Part shown: piece by piece, positions 19,260 to 29,433 of the stretch | Position numbering within the stretch: position 1 is the first letter of the stretch | How the letters are laid out: every line of letters starts with the position of its first letter | Assembly (NCBI GenBank): GCA_963726795.1 | Contig: CAVSDD010000004.1 | Coordinates: 1 to 64,000 of the forward strand | Source: Hyphomicrobium_A sp963726795 | GTDB taxonomy: Bacteria; Pseudomonadota; Alphaproteobacteria; Rhizobiales; Hyphomicrobiaceae | Length of the DNA stretch: 64,000 nucleotides | Reading direction: 5' to 3' | Position numbers and translations under genes: made by a program | Notes under the pieces: generated by a model | What the model was told of the DNA's origin: nothing | Database searches by the model: none | What the model saw: the letters and a program-made list of their open reading frames with translations, nothing else

Positions 19260-19406
19260 AATCGGCCCACGTCTCTTAACGCGAGCTTAGTGCTGGAGCC
19301 GGCGATAGTTTCCTAGAGGTCAAGCGTCTGACACTGGTGCCTGAAAGGCAAAAAATGCGGCGCGGCCCTAGTGTGGCGTAGATTGACGGCTGGAGAACCC
19401 CTGCCG

Positions 19407-19769
19407 ATGAACAAGCCGCATGTCGAATTCGCCCGGGTGAACATGGCGGAAGGCTGGGCCACGCCTCCGAACTACCCCGCAGGCGTCAAGCAAAAGATTC
19501 TGGCGAGCGACTTCGACGAAAGCCGCAGGATGGGAAGCCGCACGCGGCTACTGCGCTTCGATCCGGGTGTCTCCACCACAGCGCCGTTCGTGCACGACCA
19601 CTGGGAAGAGGTCTACCTGATCTGGGGTGAACTAATCGTTGGCAACGACATGCAGGGCATGGGCGGGGAAGCTTTCGACTCGCCCACCTATGCTTGCCGG
19701 CCGCCGGGCGTCTCTCATGGACCGTTCAAGTCAGATCGCGGCTGCCTACTCTATGAGTTTCACTACTAG
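19407..19769 (+). CDS. Single-domain cupin protein
   Basis: This is a 120-residue cupin. ATG 19407 is preceded by GGAGAA at about 10 bases. The first cupin motif is around VHDHWEEVYLIWGELIVG (His-x-His plus Glu) and the second is around RPPGVSHGPFKSDRG. The metal ligands look complete, unlike the cupin at 9734-10088. The gene is intact and has no obvious operon partner. The substrate cannot be predicted. Confidence 0.75.
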   Translation: MNKPHVEFARVNMAEGWATPPNYPAGVKQKILASDFDESRRMGSRTRLLRFDPGVSTTAPFVHDHWEEVYLIWGELIVGNDMQGMGGEAFDSPTYACRPPGVSHGPFKSDRGCLLYEFHY

Positions 19770-20079
19770 AGAGGAAAGCAACCCGAAGTTGAGTGGAACC
19801 AATCGTGTGGGCTGCCTCCATCGGGTTAAAGCAGGACACGAAGTGTCAGATGTTGACCCCTAGGCGGTGCCGAACTTTATCATCTGCGGCGTCTCTCGTT
19901 TACCGCATCCGCAGGGTATCGCCGCGTAGGCACACGCAAACCGTATCGCAGGACAGACGTGCCCGGCTCATAGACATGGAGAATGGAACCCGGCCTCGTC
20001 GCGCCCGTGGGTTTCTGTGGGCTCGATCGCCGCGCAGGGGTCGGTTGGTTCTAACCTTGGTGACGGACGGACGGCGCGC

Positions 20080-20455
20080 GTCTTTGCCGTCTTCGAGCGC
20101 GCGTGTGTCCGCGGTCCGATCACGAGTGACTGCGCGATCCGCGCTGCCGGCTGGTGCGAGTATCTCGAAGCGCACGCGCGCCGCTGCTATGGATTGTTGA
20201 AGGATAGCGGCCTCCGATCGGCTCAGGCTTTAGCGGAAGAGCGAACGCGGCGAATTGAAGAGCGGCTTCACTGCCCGCGAGGTGCGCCGGCGTCAATGGA
20301 CCGGGCTAAAGACCGACAGGTCGGTCGAGACGGCAATCGAATGGCTCGAGGACTGCGGTTGGGTGCGTCGAATGCGGCCGATTGTCGGCCAAATGGGCCG
20401 TCCGACGACCCGCTACGAAATTGACCCCGACCTCTGCGAGCGAGGCGACGAATGA
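20080..20455 (+). pseudogene. YfjI/DUF3987-type primase-helicase C-terminal remnant
   Basis: The readings AIRAAGWCEYLEAHARRCYG and SGFTAREVRRRQWTGLKT...AIEWLEDCGWVR...GRPTTRYEIDP match the last 120 residues of DUF3987 (YfjI-like) proteins of mobile elements. They are separated by a shift near 20250. The large N-terminal ATPase part is missing upstream, where only unreadable fragments lie between 19770 and 20080. The stop overlaps the next ATG (20452), as in intact versions of this module. Confidence 0.55.
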
Positions 20456-21025
20456 CCGATTGGCTCGAGATCGCTCGTCGTGAGCTGCCTGCAGCGGACA
20501 AGAAGAGGCTTTCGTCAGTTTCAGCAGTAAGTGAGGTAGGCGTTTTTGAAAAGTTGCAGGCATTCCGGTTGCATCGACAAACTGTCGGTGCCGCTGGGTT
20601 CCCCTTCTATGAGTTCAACGGCGCCCCCTACTGCTGCTGAGGATAAAACGACGGCAGTCACAACACCTCCTGCCAAAAGTGCCGAAACATCGGTTTCGAC
20701 GATAACGGCGGCAGTGCTTGAGGACGTTTTCATTGACCAATCGCTACCTCACGAGCATGGCGCGAACGTCGCATCGCCCCATATGAAGCCCCCACAAATT
20801 CATAAGGGCCCAGGTGAGGAACTGCCAAAGGTGACGAAAGCGTTGGCCTCGAGTGAACCCGACAATGCGCCAGAGGACTCGGCCGCAGATGCTCGGCACT
20901 GGCGTCGCAAGTTCGAGGACAGCACGATCCTAGTGCAGCGCGTGCGCAATCTGCTGCGAGCCGAGGCCGAGCGCGCGGCCTACGACATCATCCTCGCCGA
21001 GTTCCTCGAGCGCCACTCATCCTGA
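20452..21025 (+). CDS. Hypothetical protein downstream of DUF3987, frameshifted
   Basis: The start MTDWLEIARRELP at ATG 20452 overlaps the preceding stop. The frame changes somewhere between 20540 and 20640. The C-terminal helix HWRRKFEDSTILVQRVRNLL...AERAAYDIILAEFLERH is characteristic of small proteins that follow DUF3987 in rhizobial mobile elements. The central part is Ala/Thr/Pro-rich and probably disordered. Function is unknown. Confidence 0.45.
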
Positions 21026-21029
21026 CACT

Positions 21030-21209
21030 GATCCAAACCGGTGCGCCTGCTGCGGGCAGCCCGAGACGCAATCCAACGTCCTGCTGCCGTTCGGCGTCAA
21101 TCGCCATGCATGGCTGCACTCGGATTGCTGGAAGCCCTGGCTCGAGCGGCGTCGCAAGGCCGCCATCGAGGCGCTGGCGGCCATGGGGATCGTGGTGCCT
21201 GCGCCGTGA
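21030..21209 (+). CDS. Small zinc-ribbon-like protein
   Basis: Reading through to the TGA at 21207-21209 gives RCACCGQPETQSNVLLPFG, then VNRHAWLHSDCWKPWLERR and a tail AAIEALAAMGIVVPAP. The C-x2-C and H-x5-C residues form a plausible zinc site. The start is unclear and may lie inside the preceding gene. It is the third member of the DUF3987-associated group here. Confidence 0.45.
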   Translation, partial: DPNRCACCGQPETQSNVLLPFGVNRHAWLHSDCWKPWLERRRKAAIEALAAMGIVVPAP

Positions 21210-21391
21210 GCTATGCCTGCCCCGTTCTGGAGGAACTCGAAGCTTGACGCCGCTCGACGTGACCGGACGATCGCTGGAAGACCGCGCTCGACGGCCTGCG
21301 AGGCGCGCTTTAAGGCTTCGTCAACCATAACGGCGTATGGTCGCGCGCACGGAAAGATGGGTGCTGGCTGCACCCCTCTAAGGAGACGAGT

Positions 21392-21652
21392 ATGGTAGGC
21401 CAAGAAATTGGCTGGATCGCCGCCATTATCATCGGCGGGATTGCTGGCTGGCTGGCCGAGCAATTCGTGAAAAGCAATATGGGATTGCTGATGAATATCG
21501 TGCTCGGCATCGTCGGCGCGGCGATTGCTAGCGCCATTTCCAGCTACTTTGGCATCGCCCTAGGCGGATGGATCGGCTACCTGATCGCCGGGTTCGTCGG
21601 CGCGTGTTTGTTGATCTGGATCGTCCGAGCGGTGCGGGGCCCCGCGGCGTGA
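21392..21652 (+). CDS. GlsB/YeaQ/YmgE-family stress membrane protein
   Basis: This is an 86-residue hydrophobic protein with three membrane segments and the glycine-rich GGIAGWLAEQFVKSNMGLL and NIVLGIVGAAIAS motifs of the transglycosylase-associated (GlsB/YeaQ) family. A strong AAGGAGA lies just upstream of ATG 21392. The family is induced by general stress; its molecular role is unknown. The gene is intact and monocistronic. Confidence 0.85.
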   Translation: MVGQEIGWIAAIIIGGIAGWLAEQFVKSNMGLLMNIVLGIVGAAIASAISSYFGIALGGWIGYLIAGFVGACLLIWIVRAVRGPAA

Positions 21653-22440
21653 GGGCGCGAGCCACCGAATCCGGTTTTCGCCCGCAGCCCTTCTCGGATC
21701 TCCCCGACAAGCCTATGGCGTCACAATCGCGGCGTCCCTTTACCGCGCGTTCACTTGTCATGCACAGTGAAGCTTGGCGCAAATCAACGCCCTCATGGCG
21801 CGGCTTGATGCACACCTGATCGCCGATCAAAGCCTCCCTTGAGTTCGTCTGATGTTCGAAGAGGACTGCGACGCAAGCGTCAGCGCACCTGCAATTGACC
21901 ACGCCACCACTATCGCGGTGAGAGCGATCATCAATTCTCGCGTGTCGCGGTCGCCCGCAGTTGTAGCTCCGGTCCAATCGCTGATGTTTTTCGAAATGCG
22001 GGCGGCGCGATTGGCCTCCGTTCGTGACTGCGTTGATCGCTGTGACATTCTTTTGCGGTTCCGAAATAGTAGCCCCGTGCCAAAAAAGAATAATCTCCCG
22101 CGGGCGGCCCTTTATTCCCGGCTAAGTGGCGCGTCCCTGCAAATTCACGTGGCGGGCACTCCAGACCGACGCAGATCCGCTATCGATGCATTGGCCGAGT
22201 GGAACGTGAGTAGGGAGGTGGTAGCGTCGCGTCGACTATGTTCTTAAGATGGATCAGTCTGAGTGGTAAACATCGAAGAGCCGCATCGCGCCGACGCGCA
22301 GTTTGCGGTAAAATCAAAAGATTGGCTGTCAATAGCAGGCTGTCGATGTCGGTGTCATTACATTATTGGACAATTCATACCGCCGCGTCGCGCCGGATGG
22401 CGAGGATGAACGGCAATCACGCCCGACTGGAGAACCCGAA
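21653..22440. other. Gene-free stretch
   Basis: I see no coding region with a credible protein pattern on either strand and no clear repeat. Short open frames have scrambled compositions. It probably contains decayed sequence of the element remnant. Confidence 0.4.
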
Positions 22441-22563
22441 ATGAAGTCAATCGTCCTCGCCGCTGCTCTCGCCACAAGCCTGATTGCCATACCTCACGCG
22501 CGCGCGGATGCACGTCTACACTCTTGGGCACGGCGCGACCCCGAAGGGATGCCATCTGAATAA
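22441..22563 (+). CDS. Short signal-peptide-bearing peptide, possibly truncated
   Basis: ATG 22441 opens a 40-residue reading, MKSIVLAAALATSLIAIPHARA-DARLHSWARRDPEG. It has a clear signal peptide with an ARA cleavage site and only 18 mature residues. It may be the start of a longer exported protein broken shortly after the signal. No family is recognisable. Confidence 0.4.
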   Translation: MKSIVLAAALATSLIAIPHARADARLHSWARRDPEGMPSE

Positions 22564-22794
22564 TGAGCCCTTTTTCATTTTCTGATAGCATCAGGATACT
22601 TCAGGAAGTCACGGCTACGTGTAATCTTCCGCAGCCCCAAATTAACTCCACTTCGGGTGCTTCGATCAGCGAAATTATAGTGAGCTACACAGATCAGCAC
22701 ACTGGCAACCTGGCGAATACGTCTTTTTCACCAATCATGCTATATGCAAAGTGGCCGCAGCGTGTCTAACTAATCATCAGCACGGCCTCGAATA

Positions 22795-22908
22795 GTCGCT
22801 ATCGAAGAATTGCTCGCCCGCGGCTATCCGCGTTGCGGGGGCCCGGTTGGCCGCCCCGCGCCCTTGCATGGCGGACGAGACTCACGGCCTGTGGCTGTCC
22901 GTGTGTAA
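22795..22908 (+). pseudogene. Fragment related to the CxxC protein at 18639
   Basis: The reading IEELLARGYPRCGGPVGRPA parallels LDRLLAAGCSHCDGPVGRLL of the gene at 18639. Only about 30 residues can be compared and one cysteine pair is lost. It is a degenerate partial copy, supporting repeated insertion of the same element type. Confidence 0.35.
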
Positions 22909-23133
22909 TCTCTACTCCTTGACCAAGGGCCAAGCGGCGATCCGCGACTGGATATGACCTGCCGGCGGCAGCCTCACTTGGCGCCGGCTACCTCGACGTA
23001 GACATCGATCGGGTCGATAACCGTGTCTCCAGCCTTCGCCTTCGTTGTTTCCGCAGCGCCCATCGTCTCCTGCATCTTGGCGAGGTCGACATTCTCGCAA
23101 AGGATCGAGACGCGGTTTGTCTCCGCGTGTTTA

Positions 23134-24703
23134 GTCGTCCGTGAAGAACGCGCTCTGACGGTGGGGACGGCAGGCGGGGTTAGACGGGTTTGATGATCGC
23201 GAACTGCACGGTCTCGGCGAGGATGGCGGCGCTGAAGACGCGCCAAATCATCGCCAGCCAGGCGAGGAGCCTGCGGAAGTTGTAGCCGGCGGCGGCGAGG
23301 ACGGCGTTGGCGGCGTCGCCGTGCGGGCCTTTAAGGAAGTTGCGGCCCATGCGGTGTTCGGCCTTGGCGTGGCCGATGACGGGTTCGACGGCCGATCGGC
23401 GCCGCAATTCGCGCTTGATGGCGTCGGTGACGCCGCGCCTCTGGCCCGAGATATAGATCTTGAACCGCATGTCGGGTGGAGCGTTGTGGCCGCGATAGCC
23501 GCGGTCGGCGACGATGCGGGTCAAGGGCGCGCCGATCTGGGCCTCGATCTCGGGCAGGACGGTCGCCAAAGTATGGCCGTCGTAGGGGTTGCCCGGCATC
23601 GCCTTCACATGGGCGATGAACTGGCCGCCCTTTGAGCGATGAAGCGTGGTGGCGAGCGAGATCTTGACGCCGAACTCGTAAGGTCGATGCGCCTTGCCCT
23701 TGCCGATGCATTCGACCTCGGGCGCGTGCAGGGAATAGATTTTTCGCCCGCGCTGATGCTGACGCTGCTCGCGCACGGCAAAGGCGAGCGACAGGGGCTG
23801 GGCGAAAATCGCGCGCAACGGATCATCGTCGCTCGTCTTGCGAACGAGGTCGCGGCAGACCCGGCCAAGATAGGTGCGGATCGTCCTCAGCGCCCGGTTG
23901 GCGCGCTTGAACTGTTTGGCGTGAGCGTAGCGCTGATGGGCGATCAGCGCATGCTTGCCGACCCGCTCATAGGACTGGCGCAGGGAAACGCCGGTCTTCT
24001 TCGCCAGCCTGACCAGACGCTCCCGCGCCCGGTGCATGAGCCTGGCGTCGGTCGGGAACGCCACCGCCTTCGACTGCACCGTCGTGTCGACGATGACGCG
24101 CGAAAAGTCCGAGGGCTTGGCCGCGCCGGTTCGCGTCGCGGTCGCAAGGCTCTCCTGGATCAGCGCGACGAGCTTCTCCTCGCCCATCCTTTGGCGCCAG
24201 CGCGTCAGTGACGAGCGGTCGAACGGCGTCTTGTGCCGGAAGAACTCCTCGCCGCAGAACAGCTGAAAGTACGGGTTCTCGATCCAGCGCGCGCACAGGT
24301 CCTCGTCCGACAGGTCGTGCATCGACTTGAGAATCGCCAGGCCCGCCATGAGCCGCGTCGGCAGCGGTGGATGCCCGGCTCTGTCCGAATAGGCCGCTCC
24401 GAACCGGTCCTCGAGAAACCGCCAGTCGATCGCCTTGCCGAGCTTCACAAGCGGGTGTCCGACATCGACGATCTGGTCGAGCCGCGCCCGGAACAGATCG
24501 TTCTGTCCACTCTCCCGCCGCTCCTTCGGCCGCATCGAATCGCCCTCCGCCCGCTGACAAGCGCGAAGGAATCACGGCCGACCGGGCTACGCAATTTGCA
24601 AGATAACGACCGCCCAAACCCCCAAATCCGGCAAACGTGAAAACTCTCCACTCCGCGAACACGCCTGCAAATCAGGCCGCCTCAGAAAACTTCACAGGGG
24701 ACT
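23134..24703 (-). mobile_element. IS5-type insertion sequence, 1570 bp, with 4-bp target duplication
   Basis: The element ends are AGTCGTCCGTGAAG (left, 23134) and, read inward from the right end at 24703, AGTCCCCTGTGAAG. The inverted repeats match at 11 of 14 positions. GTTT flanks both sides (23130-23133 and 24704-24707). One transposase gene fills the element. The exact in-frame repair of the host gene on excision confirms the boundaries. Confidence 0.85.
23180..24535 (-). CDS. IS5-family DDE transposase
   Basis: This is a 451-residue intact transposase with an N-terminal DUF772-like domain (LVKLGKAIDWRFLEDRFG, PPLPTRLMAGLAILKSMHDL) and a DDE catalytic domain. Asp is in VIVDTTVQSKA, the second Asp is in RIVADRGYRGHN and Glu is in SAVEPVIGHAKAEHRMGRN. 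It has no frameshift, in contrast to flanking genes. The element therefore looks intact and may still be mobile. Confidence 0.92.
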   Translation of the reverse strand: MRPKERRESGQNDLFRARLDQIVDVGHPLVKLGKAIDWRFLEDRFGAAYSDRAGHPPLPTRLMAGLAILKSMHDLSDEDLCARWIENPYFQLFCGEEFFRHKTPFDRSSLTRWRQRMGEEKLVALIQESLATATRTGAAKPSDFSRVIVDTTVQSKAVAFPTDARLMHRARERLVRLAKKTGVSLRQSYERVGKHALIAHQRYAHAKQFKRANRALRTIRTYLGRVCRDLVRKTSDDDPLRAIFAQPLSLAFAVREQRQHQRGRKIYSLHAPEVECIGKGKAHRPYEFGVKISLATTLHRSKGGQFIAHVKAMPGNPYDGHTLATVLPEIEAQIGAPLTRIVADRGYRGHNAPPDMRFKIYISGQRRGVTDAIKRELRRRSAVEPVIGHAKAEHRMGRNFLKGPHGDAANAVLAAAGYNFRRLLAWLAMIWRVFSAAILAETVQFAIIKPV

Positions 24704-25113
24704 GTTTAAAAATCCGATGGTTCGAGCAAAACTTCGAAAACACCGCTTTGCGGTGTTCACCGCCCTTGAGCCAAGTCTCCATATCGCCGACCGCGTGGCT
24801 TACGACCACCATCGTCATCGCGCTTCCTCCCGAATTTCATTGAACAGACCCTGGAACGGCAAGGGCGCTCGCAAGCTAACATAAAGAAACGCACACAAGA
24901 ACCTAAGCTTTGCGCCTGCTCTGGCAGAGCGCCTAGCTGTATGAGTAGCCGATCTGCGTCGGTCTGGATGCTCGTTTCCCCCGCTTTCGACACCGCTCGA
25001 GCATACGAGGAACTGCCGGCCCACAACCCTGAGCGGATGAAGGGGCAAAGCAAACCTTGCTGGACACCCTTCCCAATCTCGACGATCATCGTTTCGAGGA
25101 CGGGTGTAGGACC

Positions 25114-28100
25114 ATGGACGTTGGGTCTTGGCTACGAAGCCTCGGACTCGGCCAATACGAGGCGGCGTTTCGGGACAACAAGATCGATGCGGACGTGCTG
25201 CCGCGGCTGACGGACGCCGGCCTCAAGGACGTCGGCGTCTCCGCTCTCGGCGATCGGCTACGGCTGCTCGATGCGATTGCTGCGTTGGCTAGCGCAAAGC
25301 CGCTTGCCAACTCAGCTGTTTCCCCGCCGCAGGCCGCGGCGCTCAAGGGTCGCGAACAGTCAGCCGAACGTCGGCCGATCACGGTGATGTTCTGCGATCT
25401 CGTCGGCTCGACGAGCCTCGCCGCGAAGCTGGACGCCGAGGACTGGCGCAACCTCGTCAACGCCTATCTCGACGAGGCTTCGGCGGCGGTGACCGATTTT
25501 GGCGGTCATGTGCTGAAGAAGCTCGGCGACGGGCTGATGGCGCTCTTCGGCTATCCGCAGGCGCAGGAGAACGACGCCGAGCGCGCCGTGCGCGCGGCGC
25601 TCGCGATCCAGCGCGCGCTTTCCGACCTCAACGCCAGGAACGTCGCCAAAGGCGCGCCGGAACTGTCCGCGCGCATCGGCATCGAGTCCGGGCCGGTCGT
25701 CGTGGAAGCGACCGGCGAGGTGTTCGGCGACGCGCCCAATATCGCCGCGCGGGTGCAGGCGGAGGCCGAGCCTGGCTCGGTCCTCATCACCCTGAATGTC
25801 CAGCGACAGGTGGCGGGGCTTTTCGTCGCCGAGGAGCAAAGGCACGCGCGAACTCAAGGGCGTGCCTCAGCCTGTCCAGCTCTTCCGCATCGTTCGCGCC
25901 AGCGGCGGCGGCCGACGGGGCGGCGCGCGGGCGCTGACGCCGTTCGTCGGCCGCGAGGAGGAGCTTGGACTGCTCACGCGCCGTTGGGCGCGCGCACGCG
26001 AAGGCGATGGCCAGTTCGTCCAGATCGTCGGCGAGCCCGGCATCGGCAAGTCACGCCTGATCGAGGAGTTCCGCGCAAAACTCGCAGAGACGCCGCACAC
26101 CTGGGTCGAATGGGCCGCCTCGCAGCTCCTGCAGAACACGCCCCTGCACCCGCTCGCCGAATGGGGCAGACTGCGCTTTGGCGGCGCGACGCGACCGACG
26201 AGGAGCGTCTCGCCGACCTCGAGAACACTTTGCGTCTTGATCGGCCTCGACCCGGCCGAATATGCGCCCCTGCTCGCGCCGCTGGTCGACATTCCGCTGC
26301 CCCAAGGACCGCGCCGCGAAGTTCGCGCCGGAGGAATTGCGGCGGCGGCAACTGGCGGCGATGACGGCATGGTTTCTGGCGGGCGCGCGGTCGCAGCCGG
26401 TCGTCCTCGCCTTTCGAGGATCTGCATTGGGCCGACCCGACTTCGCTTGACCTGATCCAGTCGCTGCGCCGAACGCGGCGCGCAAGCGCCGCTGCTCGTC
26501 GTCGCCACGACACGGCCCGAATTTCGCGCGCCCTGGGGCATGCGTTCGCACCATGCAGTCGTTGCGCTTGCGCCACTCGACCGGACGGAGGTTCGACGCA
26601 TGGTCGGCGAGATCGCCGCGCAACACGCTCTACCGCAAGAGGTTGTCGAGAGGGTCAGCGAGCGCACCGGCGGCGTGCCGCTGTTCGTTGAGGAGGTGAC
26701 GCGCCTGCTGCTTGAGCGCGGCGACAGGCGGATCGCAGGCCATCCCGCCCACGCTTCAGCAGTCGCTCGCCGCACGCCTCGACCGCCTGGGAGAAGCGCG
26801 TGAGGTGGCGCAGATCGGCGCGGTTCTTGGACGCGATTTCGTCTACGCGCTGCTGCGCGATGTGGCGGGCCTGGACGAATCCGCGCTTCAACCCGCGCTG
26901 GAGCGGCTTACCGAGGCCGACCTCCTGTTTGTCGAGGGCGCTCCGCCTGAGGCCAACTATCGCTTCAAGCACGCGCTGATCCAGGACGCAGCCTACGACA
27001 GCCTGCTCAAGAAGTCGCCGACAGGCGTTGCACCGCCGCGCCGCCGAAATCCTGTGCGACGAGCCCGAGCGCGCGACCGCCGAGCCCGAAGTCGATCGCC
27101 CATCATTTCACGCAAGGCCGGGCTCGACGATCTCGCCGATCGAATGGTGGGGCAAGGCGGGCGATCAGGCGCTGCGCCGCTCGGCCTTCCAGGAGGCGAT
27201 CGCCCATCTCGGCAAGGCGATCGCCATGGCGGACAAGGCGGGCGAGACGGCGCGGCGGGCGACAGGCGGCTCGGCCGCTCCGAGCCAGCGACTGACGCAG
27301 TTGCACGTCGCCTACGGCAACGCGCTCATCGCCGCGCGCGGCTACGGCGCGCCGGAAACGACGGAAGCGTTCGCCAGAGCCCGCGAGTCGGCGTCTGGCG
27401 ACAAGGACGCGCCGGAACGATTGGCGGCCGACTGGGGCTTGTGGGTCGGCAGCTACGTGCGAGGCGAGTTGCCGTCGATGCGGGCGCACGCAGCGGCCTT
27501 CCTCAGCGACGTCGAGGCGAGGCCCGATTCGCCCGAGGCCGGCGTCGCCCATCGCGCCGCGGGGATCACTTGCTGGTTCGCCGGCGAGTATCGCGAGGCG
27601 CGGGATCACTTCGAAAGGGCGCTCGCCTTGTTCCAACCCGGCCGCGACGACGATCTGGCCTTTCGCTTCGGACAGGACCCCGGCGTCGGCGCGATGGCCT
27701 ATCTGGCGATTGCGTCGTGGCCTCTCGGCGAGGTCGATCGCGCGATTTCGCTCATCGATCGCATGCAGACGCGGATCGCGGACCTCACCCATGTCGGCAC
27801 GCTCGCGTTTGGAAGAATGCACGCGGCCTTGTTCGAATTGATGCGTGGCGACCATGCGCGCGCCGCGCCGAACGCCTTCGAACTCGCCCGCCTCGCGCGC
27901 GAGCATGACCTGCCCATGTGGCGCGCGTTCGGCGTGTTTCTCGAGGGTTGGGCGACCGCTGCGACCGGCGCGATCGGCGGCGGGCTCGAGGACATGCGCC
28001 GCGGCGTCGAGCTGCTGCGCGAACAGAACGTTCTGTTGTTCGACGGGCTATTGAAGATTGCGCTGGCTGAGGCGGAAGCCCGGGCGGGCGATCCCGACCG

Positions 28101-28896
28101 CGCCATCGCGATCCTCGACGAAGCGCTGGCGACGTGCGACCGCACCGGCTATCGCGCGTTCGAAGCGGAACTGCATCGGGCGCGCGGCGAGATCCTGCTC
28201 AAGCGCGACCCCGCCAACCCCGCGCCTGCGGAAGAAGCCTTCCTGACCGCCATCGCGGTCGCGAAGCAGCAAGGCACGCGCAGTTTCGAACTGCGCGCGG
28301 CGCTTTCGCTCGCCAAGCTGTACCAGTCGATCTCTCGTCCCGCCGACGCGCACGCCGTCCTCGCGCCGGCGCTCGAAGGCTTTTCGCCAACGCCGGAGAT
28401 GCCGGAGATCGAGGAAGCGCAGGCGCTTATCGCTGCGTTGTTGGAGACCGAGGAAGTCAAGACCGCAGAAGCGCAGCGGCAACGGCGTGTGCATCTCCAA
28501 ACGGCCTACGGCCAGGCGGTGATGTGGTCGAAGGGCTTCGCCGCCGACGAGACAAGGGCGGCCTTCGCGCGCGCTAGCGAGCTTGCGGCGAAGAGCGACG
28601 ACTTCTCAGAGCGCTTCGCGGCGGCTCACGGTCAATGGACCATGGCGCGCGTGCGCGGCGAACTGCGGTCGGCTCGCGAACTGACGTCGGCGTTCCTGCG
28701 GGAGGCCGAAGAAGCCGGAGTATGCTTGCGTCAAACAGCGTCGTCTGAAGAGGTGTATTGGCCCGCGGTTTCTGGCGTCTCCCTGCGCTTCCAATTGGTC
28801 GTCGCTATTCCGAGCGCCGATGACTGCCCGCAGCTAGGTACCCCCACGGCTTTGACGGGTCTGAGGAGGGGCAAAAAGCCCCGCGCGGGGAGATAG
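25114..28896 (+). CDS. Class III adenylate/guanylate cyclase with SAM, AAA ATPase and TPR parts, frameshifted
   Basis: This is a large regulator. It begins with a SAM domain (MDVGSWLRSLGLGQYEAAF), followed by a class III cyclase domain (VMFCDLVGSTSLAAKL; LKKLGDGLMALFGYP) and a signalling ATPase (VGREEELGLL, Walker A GEPGIGKSRLI, LPLFVEEVTRLLLE). A long TPR region from about 27140 completes it. About twelve single-base shifts occur between 25835 and 27165, all but one being insertions. The TPR part (27165-28700) is one clean frame. The final 50 residues after LREAEEAG do not look like the family, so the C-terminus is probably cut by a rearrangement near 28715. ATG 25114 is preferred over the upstream TTG. 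Confidence 0.8.
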
Positions 28897-28907
28897 CCGC
28901 GCGGGGC
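28878..28907 (+). terminator. GC-rich hairpin after cyclase gene
   Basis: GCCCCGCGCGG (28878-28888) pairs perfectly with 28897-28907 around an 8-base loop. It overlaps the last codons of the cyclase reading. There is no T-tract, so termination is only probable. Confidence 0.45.
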
Positions 28908-29433
28908 GCAGGCGCGCCCCTGTGGGAGGATCGGTCGCGTCGGGGTGCATTCTATAGTTGTTACAACCGTAATCAATTCGACATAAATGTGGATACATAG
29001 CGGCGAAAAGATGGCTAAGCCCTAAAGCGTCGAGTGCTCAGAGACAACATCGGCCCATAGGCGGACGCTTATCGCGAGCGATTAAATCTGGCGGATCGGC
29101 GTCAAGCCGCAATTTACGGACGAGACGGTAGGTGGCGCATCCGGGAAACAACAATATGCAGCGGATTTTAATCAACTTGGTTCGGTTATTCCATAATAAA
29201 TATTTCCAAAGACCAATATTTATGAATTAGAATTGCATGAATTACTGATATATCTGCTATGTTATGAAGAAAATGGTCATCGCTGTGATTTTGGTAAGCG
29301 TTAAATCACAAGACGATCATAAAAACCAACCGACACCAAGACAAGCAACAAATTGTCTCTTCCGATTTAACAACGATGGAATACTGCTCAGCTAAGCAAC
29401 CATAGGGATTTTTTCACTGAGCGTTGTACCGCA
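28908..29433. other. AT-rich intergenic region
   Basis: This is a markedly AT-rich stretch compared with its surroundings, especially 29150-29400. I see no gene. It precedes the repeat-protein gene and probably contains its promoter. The compositional dip suggests horizontally acquired DNA. Confidence 0.5.

Larger units (their letters stand above)
22974..24818 (-). pseudogene. Small hypothetical gene split by an IS element
   Basis: The 5' part (24704-24818) starts at ATG 24818 behind a GGAGG and reads MTMVVVSHAVGDMETWLKGG to SNHRIFK. The 3' part (22974-23133) reads HAETNRVSILCENVDLAKMQ to VEVAGAK. Removing the IS and one copy of the 4-bp duplication joins them in frame to one protein of about 88 residues. 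I do not recognise the family; the shape resembles a small dimeric alpha/beta-barrel protein. The insertion inactivates it. Confidence 0.75.
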
